64,000 bases of DNA from JAICWP01 sp035278025 (GTDB lineage: Bacteria; Acidobacteriota; Terriglobia; Terriglobales; Acidobacteriaceae), in contig DATEJK010000107.1 in the NCBI GenBank assembly GCA_035278025.1, forward strand, positions 1-64,000. The letters are read 5' to 3'. A program made the translations under genes and the position numbers. Within the stretch, counting starts at the first letter, position 1. Each line of letters opens with the position of its first letter. The notes beneath the pieces were generated by a model. The model ran no database searches. It was not told where the DNA came from and worked only from the letters and a program-made list of their open reading frames with translations. Below are positions 33,807-41,998 of the stretch, one piece after another.

Positions 33807-34589
33807 ATGAAGGGTGTAATCCTGGCAGGCGGCTTGGGCACGCGCCTGTACCCTTTGACCCGGGTGATCAACAAGCACCTGCTGCCGGTTTATAACCAGC
33901 CTATGATCTTCTACCCGCTGCAGGCGCTGGTCAACGCCGGGATTCGGGAGATTCTGATTGTGACCGGAGGCCAGGGAGCCGGTGATTTTCTCCGTCTGCT
34001 TTCCAATGGCAAGGATTTTGGCCTCAAACACCTCAATTACACCTATCAGGAGGGGGAAGGCGGAATCGCCGACGCCCTGCGCCTGGCCGAACACTTCGTG
34101 GATGGCGACCACATGTGCGTCATCCTGGGCGACAACATTATTGAGAACAACATCTGCGCCGCAGTGGAGAATTTTCGCCAGGCCCGCGGAGGCCATATCC
34201 TGCTGAAGGAAGTTCACGATCCGGAACGCTTTGGCTGCCCCGAGATCGTCAACGGGCGCATCGTGGGCATTGAAGAAAAGCCGAGAAAGCCTAAGTCCAA
34301 ATACGCGGTAACCGGTCTTTACCTGTACGATGCCACCTTATTCGATAAAATCAAGACTCTAAAGCCTTCGGCGCGCGGCGAACTGGAGATCACCGACGTC
34401 AACAACCTGTACCTGCAGGAAGGTACGCTGAACTACAGCATCCTCGAGGGCTGGTGGACGGACGCGGGAACTTTCGAATCGCTGCGCCGGGCCGCGGACC
34501 TGGTAGCCACCACCGGCGCCAACAAGATGCCCGCCAGCGGCGACGCCCGTCTTTCCCCTTCGCCCGCCATTGTGGGTGCGAGCCGATGA
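33807..34589 (+). CDS. rmlA: Glucose-1-phosphate thymidylyltransferase
   Basis: 260 aa. AGGAGAAG precedes the ATG. The nucleotidyltransferase signature GGLGTRLYPLT is at residues 8-18, and GDNIIENN and EEKPRKPKSKYAVTGLYLYD follow. It joins glucose-1-phosphate and dTTP to make dTDP-glucose, the first step to dTDP-L-rhamnose. It is shorter than the 290-residue RmlA of enterobacteria; the C-terminal allosteric helices are reduced and replaced by a low-complexity tail. The stop overlaps the rmlB start (ATGA), so the genes are translationally coupled. Confidence 0.93.
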   Translation: MKGVILAGGLGTRLYPLTRVINKHLLPVYNQPMIFYPLQALVNAGIREILIVTGGQGAGDFLRLLSNGKDFGLKHLNYTYQEGEGGIADALRLAEHFVDGDHMCVILGDNIIENNICAAVENFRQARGGHILLKEVHDPERFGCPEIVNGRIVGIEEKPRKPKSKYAVTGLYLYDATLFDKIKTLKPSARGELEITDVNNLYLQEGTLNYSILEGWWTDAGTFESLRRAADLVATTGANKMPASGDARLSPSPAIVGASR

Positions 34590-35617
34590 AGATTTTCATC
34601 AGCGGTGGCGCGGGCTTCATTGGATCGAACTTTGTTTACCACCTGCTCTCCTCGCCTGCGGGCCATTGCGTGGTCAATTATGATGCTCTGACCTACGCGG
34701 GCAATCTCCTCAACCTGGAGAGGATAGCTGGGCAGCCCGGCTACCGCTTTGTCCGCGGCAACATCTGCGATGGAGCGGCGGTACGGGCGGCCATGCAGGG
34801 GTGCGACGCGGTGGTGCACTTCGCCGCCGAGTCGCACGTGGACCGCAGTATCTATGAACCGGCGCCCATCATTGAAACCAACGTTCGCGGCACCCTGGTC
34901 TTGCTGCAGGTGGCGCGCGAACTGAAGATTTCCCGCTTTGTTCACGTTTCCACCGACGAGGTCTACGGCGATATTCCCCCCGGACGCACCTCGGATGAGA
35001 ACTACCCGCTGCAGCCCAATAGCCCTTATTCGGCGAGCAAGGCGGCCTCCGACATGCTGGTGCGCTCGTTTTTCAGGACCTACGACTTTCCCGGCGTCAT
35101 TACCCGCGCCTCCAACAATTACGGTCCTTATCAGTTTCCCGAAAAATTCATCCCGCTGATGATTGCCAACGCGCTCGAGGACAAGCCCCTCCCCATTTAC
35201 GGCGATGGCCTGCAGGAACGCGACTGGCTCCATGTGGAGGACCATTGCCGCGCGCTGCTCGCCGTGCTGGAGCGCGGGCGCATAGGCGAGGTGTACAACA
35301 TCGGGGCGGGAAATACGGAACCTAACCTGTCCATGGTGCGACGGATTCTGCGGACCCTGGGAAAGCCGGAAAGCCTGATGACGCGGGTTGTGGACCGGCC
35401 AGGGCACGACCGCCGCTACGCTCTGGATTGTTCCAAAATCACGAAGGAGCTCGGCTGGTCTCCCACTATCAGCCTGGAGCATGGTATTCAGCAGACGATC
35501 GCCTGGTACCGCTCCAATGCTGCCTGGTTGCAGCATGTTCGCAACGGCGACTACCAGCGCTATTACGACACGTACTACACCAACCGCGACAAATCCATGA
35601 AGACGGTCACAGCCTGA
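34586..35617 (+). CDS. rmlB: dTDP-glucose 4,6-dehydratase
   Basis: 343 aa from the ATG that overlaps the rmlA stop; the open frame continues far upstream inside rmlA but that part is not coding. NAD-binding GGAGFIGSN at residues 7-15, the catalytic STDEVYGD region and Y148-xxx-K152 (YSASK). It converts dTDP-glucose to dTDP-4-keto-6-deoxyglucose, which can feed rhamnose and also amino- or C-methyl-deoxysugars made by the operon at 42-49 kb. Cytoplasmic. rmlC follows 19 nt later. Confidence 0.95.
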   Translation: MKIFISGGAGFIGSNFVYHLLSSPAGHCVVNYDALTYAGNLLNLERIAGQPGYRFVRGNICDGAAVRAAMQGCDAVVHFAAESHVDRSIYEPAPIIETNVRGTLVLLQVARELKISRFVHVSTDEVYGDIPPGRTSDENYPLQPNSPYSASKAASDMLVRSFFRTYDFPGVITRASNNYGPYQFPEKFIPLMIANALEDKPLPIYGDGLQERDWLHVEDHCRALLAVLERGRIGEVYNIGAGNTEPNLSMVRRILRTLGKPESLMTRVVDRPGHDRRYALDCSKITKELGWSPTISLEHGIQQTIAWYRSNAAWLQHVRNGDYQRYYDTYYTNRDKSMKTVTA

Positions 35618-35636
35618 GCGCCACAGCGGGAGCAGC

Positions 35637-36209
35637 TTGCAAGTAATCCAGACCAAAATCCCCGGCGTATGCCTGATCCGGCCGCAGGTGCACGAGGATG
35701 TCCGCGGATTTTTCTTCGAGAGCTACCACCAGGGCAGGCTGGCGGAAGCAGGCATCCGCGAAGTCTTCATCCAGGACAACCATTCCAAGTCGCGCAAGAA
35801 CACGTTGCGTGGCCTGCACTATCAGCTCGAGCATCCGCAAGCGAAGCTCTGCCGCGTGGTTCAGGGCGAGGTGCTGGATGTGGCGGTAGATGTCCGTTTG
35901 GGCTCGCCTTATTTTGGCCAGTGGGTGAGCGCCACGCTTTCAGCGGAGAATAAGCAACAGATCCTGATACCGCGCGGCTTCGCTCATGGGTTCGTCGTGC
36001 TATCTGAAACTGCGGAGTTTCTCTACAAGTGCACTGATTTCTATTATCCCCAGTACGAGCGCGGCGTTTTGTGGAGCGATGCGGACCTGGGCATTGCATG
36101 GAAAATTGCCAACCCCATCCTGTCCGCCAAAGACCAGGCTTACTTGCGGCTGCGGGAGGTCGCGCCGGAACAACTGCCGCATTATGAGCCATTGGGCTCA
36201 GGTTCGTAG
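35637..36209 (+). CDS. rmlC: dTDP-4-dehydrorhamnose 3,5-epimerase
   Basis: 190 aa, the usual length, from a TTG start with GGGAG about 5 nt upstream. RmlC cupin fold: DVRGFFFESY near residue 21, catalytic His61 in LRGLHYQ, and PRGFAHGFVVLSE. It epimerises C3 and C5 of dTDP-4-keto-6-deoxyglucose. Third gene of the rmlABC operon; the reductase rmlD is not here but at 50.4 kb on the opposite strand. Confidence 0.94.
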   Translation: MQVIQTKIPGVCLIRPQVHEDVRGFFFESYHQGRLAEAGIREVFIQDNHSKSRKNTLRGLHYQLEHPQAKLCRVVQGEVLDVAVDVRLGSPYFGQWVSATLSAENKQQILIPRGFAHGFVVLSETAEFLYKCTDFYYPQYERGVLWSDADLGIAWKIANPILSAKDQAYLRLREVAPEQLPHYEPLGSGS

Positions 36210-36238
36210 GAGTGCGCGGGGGCTTTGGCTTTGATCGG

Positions 36239-37207
36239 ATGACTGACGAAACGGTTCCAAGGAGTGGCCTTTTGGGCAGATTGAGTAATACGCGATGGAT
36301 GCTGGCAAATGGTTTCCGTTATCTGCGCATGGCCCGCTGGAGAGGCGCCGCCCCGAGTGATCAGAAGCGGCAAGCGGCCTTGGCGAAGCTGATGGAAGTG
36401 TATGCTCAGCGCCCCGACCTGCAGGAGGTCTACCCCGAAGCCGCCGATTCCGATCTCGCCCGGCTCATCAACTGGGCCGCCGGGGTCTCCTATGGAAGGT
36501 GGAAGGATTCTTCTCACGACGAGTTGCGCCCCCACGCCGGCACGTACCTCAATTTGCCCAGCATTCCGCCGCAGATGGCGCCTCCTCCCTGGGCAACCGT
36601 GACCGATACCTCGCGCGCCACCGGCAATGCCCTCTCTCTGACTCTGCAAACCATGGAAGAAGCCGGCGCGGCCGACATCAGCAATCACCTGATGACGCTT
36701 GCGCTCCTGATCAGGGAATTCGACCTCAAGCAAGTAGTTGAGCTGGGCACGCGCGACGGTAACTCAACCCTGGCGCTGCTGGAAGGCGCCCGCTCCATTG
36801 CCGGCCATGTAACCAGCGTGGATGTTGAGCCGTGCCTCGAGGCCAAGCGCCGCGTGCAGAGGGCGGGCTTTACGGAGAGCTGGACTTTTGTTCAGGCCAA
36901 CGACATGGACTTGGAGCCCCCGCAGATTCCGGCGGCAATTGATTTCCTTTTTGTTGACACCAGCCACCTCTACGCTCCCACTTTGGCGGAACTGAGAAAG
37001 TATTCCGCCTATCTGCGGCCGGGAGCCTGGATAGCTCTGCATGACTATGTTTCCTTTCCCGGGGTCAACCAGGCGGTCCGCGACTTTGTAAAATCCGCTG
37101 CTTTCCCAGTTCGCTTCTATGCTTTCATGCACCAGAACGGTCTGGCCCTGCTACGCCGGACAGGGGAGACCATGGGAGCGGCAGGAAAGCCAGGAAGTTC
37201 CGGCTAA
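36239..37207 (+). CDS. Class I SAM-dependent methyltransferase
   Basis: 322 aa from ATG 36239; a GTG at 36212 in the same frame is possible but has its AGGA directly against it. Methyltransferase motif I is VVELGTRDGNSTLALLEG near residue 170, followed by VTSVDVEP and DFLFVDTSHLYAPTLAELR, the layout of Methyltransf_24/cephalosporin-hydroxylase-like enzymes that methylate sugars. The N-terminal 130 residues are helical and of unknown role. It follows rmlC directly, so it may methylate a rhamnose residue; this is inferred from position. Confidence 0.8.
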   Translation: MTDETVPRSGLLGRLSNTRWMLANGFRYLRMARWRGAAPSDQKRQAALAKLMEVYAQRPDLQEVYPEAADSDLARLINWAAGVSYGRWKDSSHDELRPHAGTYLNLPSIPPQMAPPPWATVTDTSRATGNALSLTLQTMEEAGAADISNHLMTLALLIREFDLKQVVELGTRDGNSTLALLEGARSIAGHVTSVDVEPCLEAKRRVQRAGFTESWTFVQANDMDLEPPQIPAAIDFLFVDTSHLYAPTLAELRKYSAYLRPGAWIALHDYVSFPGVNQAVRDFVKSAAFPVRFYAFMHQNGLALLRRTGETMGAAGKPGSSG

Positions 37208-37248
37208 TCGGCAGCAGAGCACGCCCCGGCTGGGCGGGCAGCCGCAGG

Positions 37249-38781
37249 TCATTTCGGGGATTCAGCCAGGCGCGCCGGATCCCACGCCACAGCTCCTTCA
37301 CTGCTGGACCGGGCGGTGCCTTTTTCCAGGATGGCAATGAGCGATAGAGGCGGCAGCGGCACCCATTTCTCCAGCCTCTTGAAGAGGGGTACGAGCAGAT
37401 TCAAGGTCTTGATCTGCAGCAGGCCAAAATTGGTTCTTTTGAGGAGCTTTCCGTTTACCCACCAGGCGGGTGAACCGGCCCGATTGAAAGCCAGAATTTC
37501 CTTGACCTGGAATCCCACGCTCTCCGCGACCTGCTTCAGCTGCTCGCTCTTATAGCGCCGGCAATGCCCCAGCACTCGGTCCAGGGAACCGTAAAGGCCC
37601 GGCCCCTGGGGAACAAGCACAATGGCTTTGCCGCCTTCGTCCAGCGCTTCCCAGATGTTACCTAGCGCGCCCACATCGTCCCCAACGTGTTCCAGAACAT
37701 TGAGGCAAATCACAGTGTCGAATTTTTGCTCGGAGGGAAAGGAGTGGCCCGCGGTCAGATCAACGTGTGACGAGCGCAGGTAGGGCCGGGTATCCTCCAA
37801 TTTTTTGAGCTCGCGCAGGTAGTGGGAATTAATGTCGGACGCCCAGTACAGGGATCGTGGCGCCAGATTGACGGTCAGGTTGCCAATGCCTGCGCCGATC
37901 TCCAGCACTCTCTCGCCGACATATGGCCGAATCGTGTCCGCCATCCAACGGGTAAATCGGGGCGCCCGGCGTAGTCGGGCGAGTATCTCGCTGCCGTACT
38001 GGTCTTCTTTGCAGATATTGTCGGAAATGGCAAAGCGCACGATGGCAGCCAGCGCCAGGAACCCGTCCTTCCACGTGATCTTCTTGCCTTCCTGGTAGGT
38101 GCGGCCAGAATAGCTGATCGGCACCTCAAAAATGCGCACGTTGCGCTTGGCTAATTTGAGCGTCAGCTCCGGCTCCACGCGGAAGTCCCGACTCTCGATG
38201 GGGATGCTCTGCAGGAGCGCGGTGCGAACCATCTTGTAGCAGGTTTCCATGTCCGAGAGGTTGAGGTCGCAGGCGAGATCGGAAAGAAAAGTCAACAGCC
38301 GGTTGCCCAGCGAGTGGCGGAAGAGAAGTACACGTTTGAAATCCGCGGAAAGGAACCGCGAACCGAAGACCGCATCCGCATCCTGCTCAGTGAAGAGAGG
38401 AACCATCCGCAGCAGATCGCGCGGGTGGTATTCCAGGTCGGCGTCGTGAATGACGGTCAGTTCACAGTTCGCATACTTCAGCGCTGTCCGGATTGCTCCG
38501 CCCTTGCCCTGATTTTGTTCGTGGCGCACGAATATCCACTGCATGCGTCCGCCGTCGTTTTCGGCTGCAAGACTCTCCTTGAACCCCTGCAACACCTCCG
38601 GGGTCTGGTCAGTGGAACAATCGTCAACCACGATTATCTGGACGCGTTCGAGGCGGGGGGATTCGGCCAGAACTTTCAATCGTTCCAGGCTCGCAGCCAC
38701 CAGGTGGCGCTCATTGTAGACCGGCACAATCACTGATAAGCTGGCCAGCGACAACTGGTGCCCGTTACCATCCCTCAACAC
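37249..38781 (-). CDS. GT2-methyltransferase fusion protein
   Basis: 510 aa from a GTG start. Residues about 14-235 are a DPM1-like GT2 domain (SVIVPVYNERHLV, VVDDCSTDQT, DADLEYHP). Residues about 283-430 are a SAM methyltransferase (VLEIGAGIGNLT, ICLNVLEHVGDD). A hydrophobic C-terminal segment (LLVPLFKRLEKWVPLPPLSL) may contact the membrane. The same order, GT2 then methyltransferase, occurs in the gene at 51.4 kb, while the 29.4 kb gene has the reverse order. It may pair a polyprenol-type sugar transfer with methylation. It converges with the rmlC-side methyltransferase gene. Confidence 0.87.
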   Translation of the reverse strand: MLRDGNGHQLSLASLSVIVPVYNERHLVAASLERLKVLAESPRLERVQIIVVDDCSTDQTPEVLQGFKESLAAENDGGRMQWIFVRHEQNQGKGGAIRTALKYANCELTVIHDADLEYHPRDLLRMVPLFTEQDADAVFGSRFLSADFKRVLLFRHSLGNRLLTFLSDLACDLNLSDMETCYKMVRTALLQSIPIESRDFRVEPELTLKLAKRNVRIFEVPISYSGRTYQEGKKITWKDGFLALAAIVRFAISDNICKEDQYGSEILARLRRAPRFTRWMADTIRPYVGERVLEIGAGIGNLTVNLAPRSLYWASDINSHYLRELKKLEDTRPYLRSSHVDLTAGHSFPSEQKFDTVICLNVLEHVGDDVGALGNIWEALDEGGKAIVLVPQGPGLYGSLDRVLGHCRRYKSEQLKQVAESVGFQVKEILAFNRAGSPAWWVNGKLLKRTNFGLLQIKTLNLLVPLFKRLEKWVPLPPLSLIAILEKGTARSSSEGAVAWDPARLAESPK

Positions 38782-39014
38782 AGCCGTTGTTCTCCTCGCG
38801 TGCGGCGAAATCTGATTCAGGAAGCTGCTCTGTCCGGATTATAGCCGCTATTTTAGCGCGTCTGGACCGGACTGCACCTCGGTGATTGCGCCACATTTCT
38901 CGGGCCGGGTTTCGAGTGTGGCGACTGCCGCTCGGCATTTGAAATCCTGCAGTTGCTCTGATATGTTGGCTCACCAGAGCCTCCAAAAGCAATGAACATC
39001 CAGTCTCCCCGTCC

Positions 39015-40478
39015 TTGCAAAGTACCGAGCCGCGCCGTACCCGTTCAGGGGAAATCTTTGGGCGGCTGGCATTGAAAGGGGGATCTGTCGCATCGAAAGG
39101 CGCCAGTTTGGACCGCCCTGAACCCTCTGGTTCCGCGGGTTCTGAGCCGGCGAAAGGGCCAGGTGCAGGTTCTCTCTACGCCCTCCTGCTGGTGGCAGTT
39201 GTAGCCGCGATTCTCAGCGGCCGCCTTTTCCACGTTCTGAATAAATATGCCGTAAATATGTTTTTCTGGGATGAATGGGACTTTCGCACTCCGCAGTTCC
39301 AGGGTGCCTCGCTGTGGCGCATCTTTACCTGGCAGCACGGGCCTCCCCGCCTGGGCATCGGATTTGTCGTTGATACTTTAGTCAATCGCCTGACACGTTG
39401 GGACTCCCGCGGCACCGCTTTTCTGGAAGGCGCTGTAATGGTAGCGGCCATGCTCTCTGCTCTCTGGCTGAAGCGCCGCCTTTTTGGAGACTTTGCCGCC
39501 AGCGATGTAGTGATTCCGGTTATCGTTCTTACCTTGGGACCGTGCCTGGCTTTTACCACTACTCCCATCGTCGCGCATGGCCCCTTTCCCCTCTTTTTGA
39601 CCATGCTGTTCTGCCTGGCTTGGACGATCCGCAATCTTTACTGGCGCTATGGCCTGGTCCTGCTGGTGAATTTCCTCCTCATCTATACCGGATTCGGCAC
39701 CTTTGTCGGGTTCATCACCCCGGTTCTGTTCGCGGTTGAGATATTTCATGGCAGGCGGGAAAGGGGGTGGCTGGCTCCCGCGGCCGCGCTAGCCATTTCG
39801 CTCTTGTCCCTGGGGGCATTCTTCATCGGCTACCAGGTGGCTCCGGCTGCCGGCTGCCTGGTGTTCTCCTGGATGCCGTTGTTGCACTATTTATGGTTCG
39901 CGGGGCTGGTTTTTTCCACCGTGTTTTTTCTCGGTGGGCATTCTCTGTTCCCCTCGCTGGTTGGTCTTGCCGCACTGCTGCTGGCTCTGCTGATCTGCGG
40001 TTGGTGTGTTTACCAGTTTCTTCGCCGGCGAGGCGATCCAGCTTACCAGATCGTCGGTATCACCATCACCGGTTCCTCCCTGTTGTTTGCCATCAATGCC
40101 GCCGTGGGCAGGTTGTGCCACGGAATCGAAGGCGCTCATGCCGCGCGTTATATTCCCTATGTCATGCCCGCCTTTATCGGCATATATTTCTCTCTTCTGT
40201 CGCTAAGGGGCCTCTGGACGCGGCGGGCGCTGGTCGCCATTTTTACCGTGGTTGTTCTCGCCGGGGCCGTTCCGTTCAGCCGCCAGGAGCGCAGAGGGTT
40301 GGTTAGTATGCACGGTCTAAAAACGGCATGGAAAGACTGCTATTTGCAGACCGGAAGCATTGATTATTGCAACTCCCACACGCGCTTCCAGATTTACCCC
40401 GTGCCCGCGGCCACCCACCTGGAGCAAAAGCTGGAGTTTCTGAAAGCCCATCGGCTGAATTTGTTTAACGGCGATTGA
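39015..40478 (+). CDS. GT-C-like polytopic membrane protein
   Basis: 487 aa from a TTG start with no obvious ribosome-binding site, so the first 50 polar residues are uncertain. About eleven transmembrane helices. The first outside loop carries NMFFWDEWDFRTPQF, a W-D-E acidic motif of the kind used by GT-C glycosyltransferases. A small soluble C-terminus has two Cys (KDCYLQTGSIDYC). It likely transfers a lipid-linked sugar on the periplasmic side; it could also be a membrane polymerase. Located between a GT2-methyltransferase gene and a sulfotransferase gene. Confidence 0.7.
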   Translation: MQSTEPRRTRSGEIFGRLALKGGSVASKGASLDRPEPSGSAGSEPAKGPGAGSLYALLLVAVVAAILSGRLFHVLNKYAVNMFFWDEWDFRTPQFQGASLWRIFTWQHGPPRLGIGFVVDTLVNRLTRWDSRGTAFLEGAVMVAAMLSALWLKRRLFGDFAASDVVIPVIVLTLGPCLAFTTTPIVAHGPFPLFLTMLFCLAWTIRNLYWRYGLVLLVNFLLIYTGFGTFVGFITPVLFAVEIFHGRRERGWLAPAAALAISLLSLGAFFIGYQVAPAAGCLVFSWMPLLHYLWFAGLVFSTVFFLGGHSLFPSLVGLAALLLALLICGWCVYQFLRRRGDPAYQIVGITITGSSLLFAINAAVGRLCHGIEGAHAARYIPYVMPAFIGIYFSLLSLRGLWTRRALVAIFTVVVLAGAVPFSRQERRGLVSMHGLKTAWKDCYLQTGSIDYCNSHTRFQIYPVPAATHLEQKLEFLKAHRLNLFNGD

Positions 40479-40679
40479 GAGCCGCTCTGGTAATGGGGTT
40501 GCCCTCACGGTGCGGTTGGGGGCGATCTTCCCCGAGGTATCACTGAACGGTGCTGGTCCCGCTTTCGCAGGTTCAGGCTGGGAAGAGATTGCCGGGAAAA
40601 TTCGCTACAATAGCTCCGGACTCCACATGAGGTGTTCCATGGCAGCAGTTGTGGTTGGCCACAATGAATACCAAACAAA

Positions 40680-41981
40680 ATGGAATTTCTGAAACCGATT
40701 CTGCTGTCAGGAGGGGGGCGGACGGGCAGCACGCAAATCATGTCCTCGCTGGGCAGCGATCCCAGGGTGGCGTTTGACCGCGAATTCCCTTACGAAAACC
40801 GCTATCTTACCTATTTTGCCAAGCTGGATCTGCTGCTCCAGCGCCCCGACCTGCTGAAGTTTTTCCAACCGCAACAATTATTCGAGCGCAACTACCTGGG
40901 CTTTGGAGGATACATGCCGGGCCCCGACTACGTGCCCGATTTCTCTCCCTATGTTTACCTTCCCCGGGCGGAGGCCGGCGGCTGGCTGCGGGCCTTGTGG
41001 CACAAGTTCAGCTCCGACGTCCGGCAGGAAAATCCCGATTGCACGCTTTATGCGGAAAAGGCGCCGGTCTGGCTGCCGCCCATGCTCCGGCAGCACATGG
41101 ACGTATTCACCCTCTACAATGTCCGCGATCCGCGCGATATTTTCCTCTCCACCAACGCCTTTATGAAGAAGAGCAGGGCGCGGGGTTTTGCCCGCGAGAA
41201 GGGAGCTACCGACCGCGATCACATACGCCGCGTTGCCCAGGCCTTCCTCAATACCTTCGATAACTATTATGTGGATCGCAATCGCCGGGACACTCTTCTC
41301 GTGCGTTACGAGGATTATGTTTGCGACCGGCCCGAAGTGCTGGAGAACATCAGCCGGCTTACCGGGGTTGAATTGAAATCCGGCAACGACTTCTTCAACA
41401 GCAGCCATGCGACCACAAAAGATATTGCCGGCTCGGTGCAGCGCTGGAAACGCGAGCCGATTTTGCCGGATCTATTGTCCTTACTGGAACAACTCCTGCA
41501 GGAGGAAATGACTACTCTGGGATATCCACTCTCCTCGGCTGGTGGCAGAGTCTCCGGCAGGACCATTTCCTTTGCTCAGGGGGGGGCCAAACTGTCGAAG
41601 ATTGACCACTCGTCCCAGGGCAGGTTGGAGGCGGCTGCGGATTATGCCGTCGTGCAAGTCGCGGGTCCGGACTTCCACATTTTCCTGCCGATTGACCCGT
41701 TTGAGGCAGCCGAGGTAAAGGAAGTTTGGGCAAGCCTGAGCGGCGGCGTGGGAAATATATGCTCCCTCTACTGGCGCCGGCGCGACACGGATTTTGACGA
41801 GACTTGCGCCCTGCATGTGCCCTATACGCCTGCTCCGCATTGGGGCATGACGAGCTTTCCCGTACATACTCATCCTGAGTGGCGGGGCACGATCACCCAC
41901 CTGAGGCTGGATTTGTTCAATAGCCACCTGCGCCCCAATTGCGGCACGGGCGGGCTCCGTTGGGTGCGGCTGGTGCCTTGA
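40680..41981 (+). CDS. Sulfotransferase family protein with extra C-terminal domain
   Basis: 433 aa. PAPS-binding loop SGGGRTGSTQIMSSL at residues 10-24 and the 3'-phosphate region LYNVRDPRDIFLSTNAFM near residue 140. The sulfotransferase domain ends near residue 285 (LLQEEMTTLGYP). The last 140 residues form a separate beta-rich part (HIFLPIDPFEAAEVKEVWAS) not recognised; it may bind the glycan. Distinct from the sulfotransferase at 28 kb, so the locus has two unrelated-looking copies. It converges with the minus-strand operon, 17 nt from its last stop. Confidence 0.82.
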   Translation: MEFLKPILLSGGGRTGSTQIMSSLGSDPRVAFDREFPYENRYLTYFAKLDLLLQRPDLLKFFQPQQLFERNYLGFGGYMPGPDYVPDFSPYVYLPRAEAGGWLRALWHKFSSDVRQENPDCTLYAEKAPVWLPPMLRQHMDVFTLYNVRDPRDIFLSTNAFMKKSRARGFAREKGATDRDHIRRVAQAFLNTFDNYYVDRNRRDTLLVRYEDYVCDRPEVLENISRLTGVELKSGNDFFNSSHATTKDIAGSVQRWKREPILPDLLSLLEQLLQEEMTTLGYPLSSAGGRVSGRTISFAQGGAKLSKIDHSSQGRLEAAADYAVVQVAGPDFHIFLPIDPFEAAEVKEVWASLSGGVGNICSLYWRRRDTDFDETCALHVPYTPAPHWGMTSFPVHTHPEWRGTITHLRLDLFNSHLRPNCGTGGLRWVRLVP

Positions 41982-41998
41982 GGGCGGCGGGCGGGAAC

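Noticed and set aside
34433..35656. 407-codon minus-strand frame opposite rmlB
   Set aside because: rmlB is certain and coupled to rmlA; the antisense frame shows no family.
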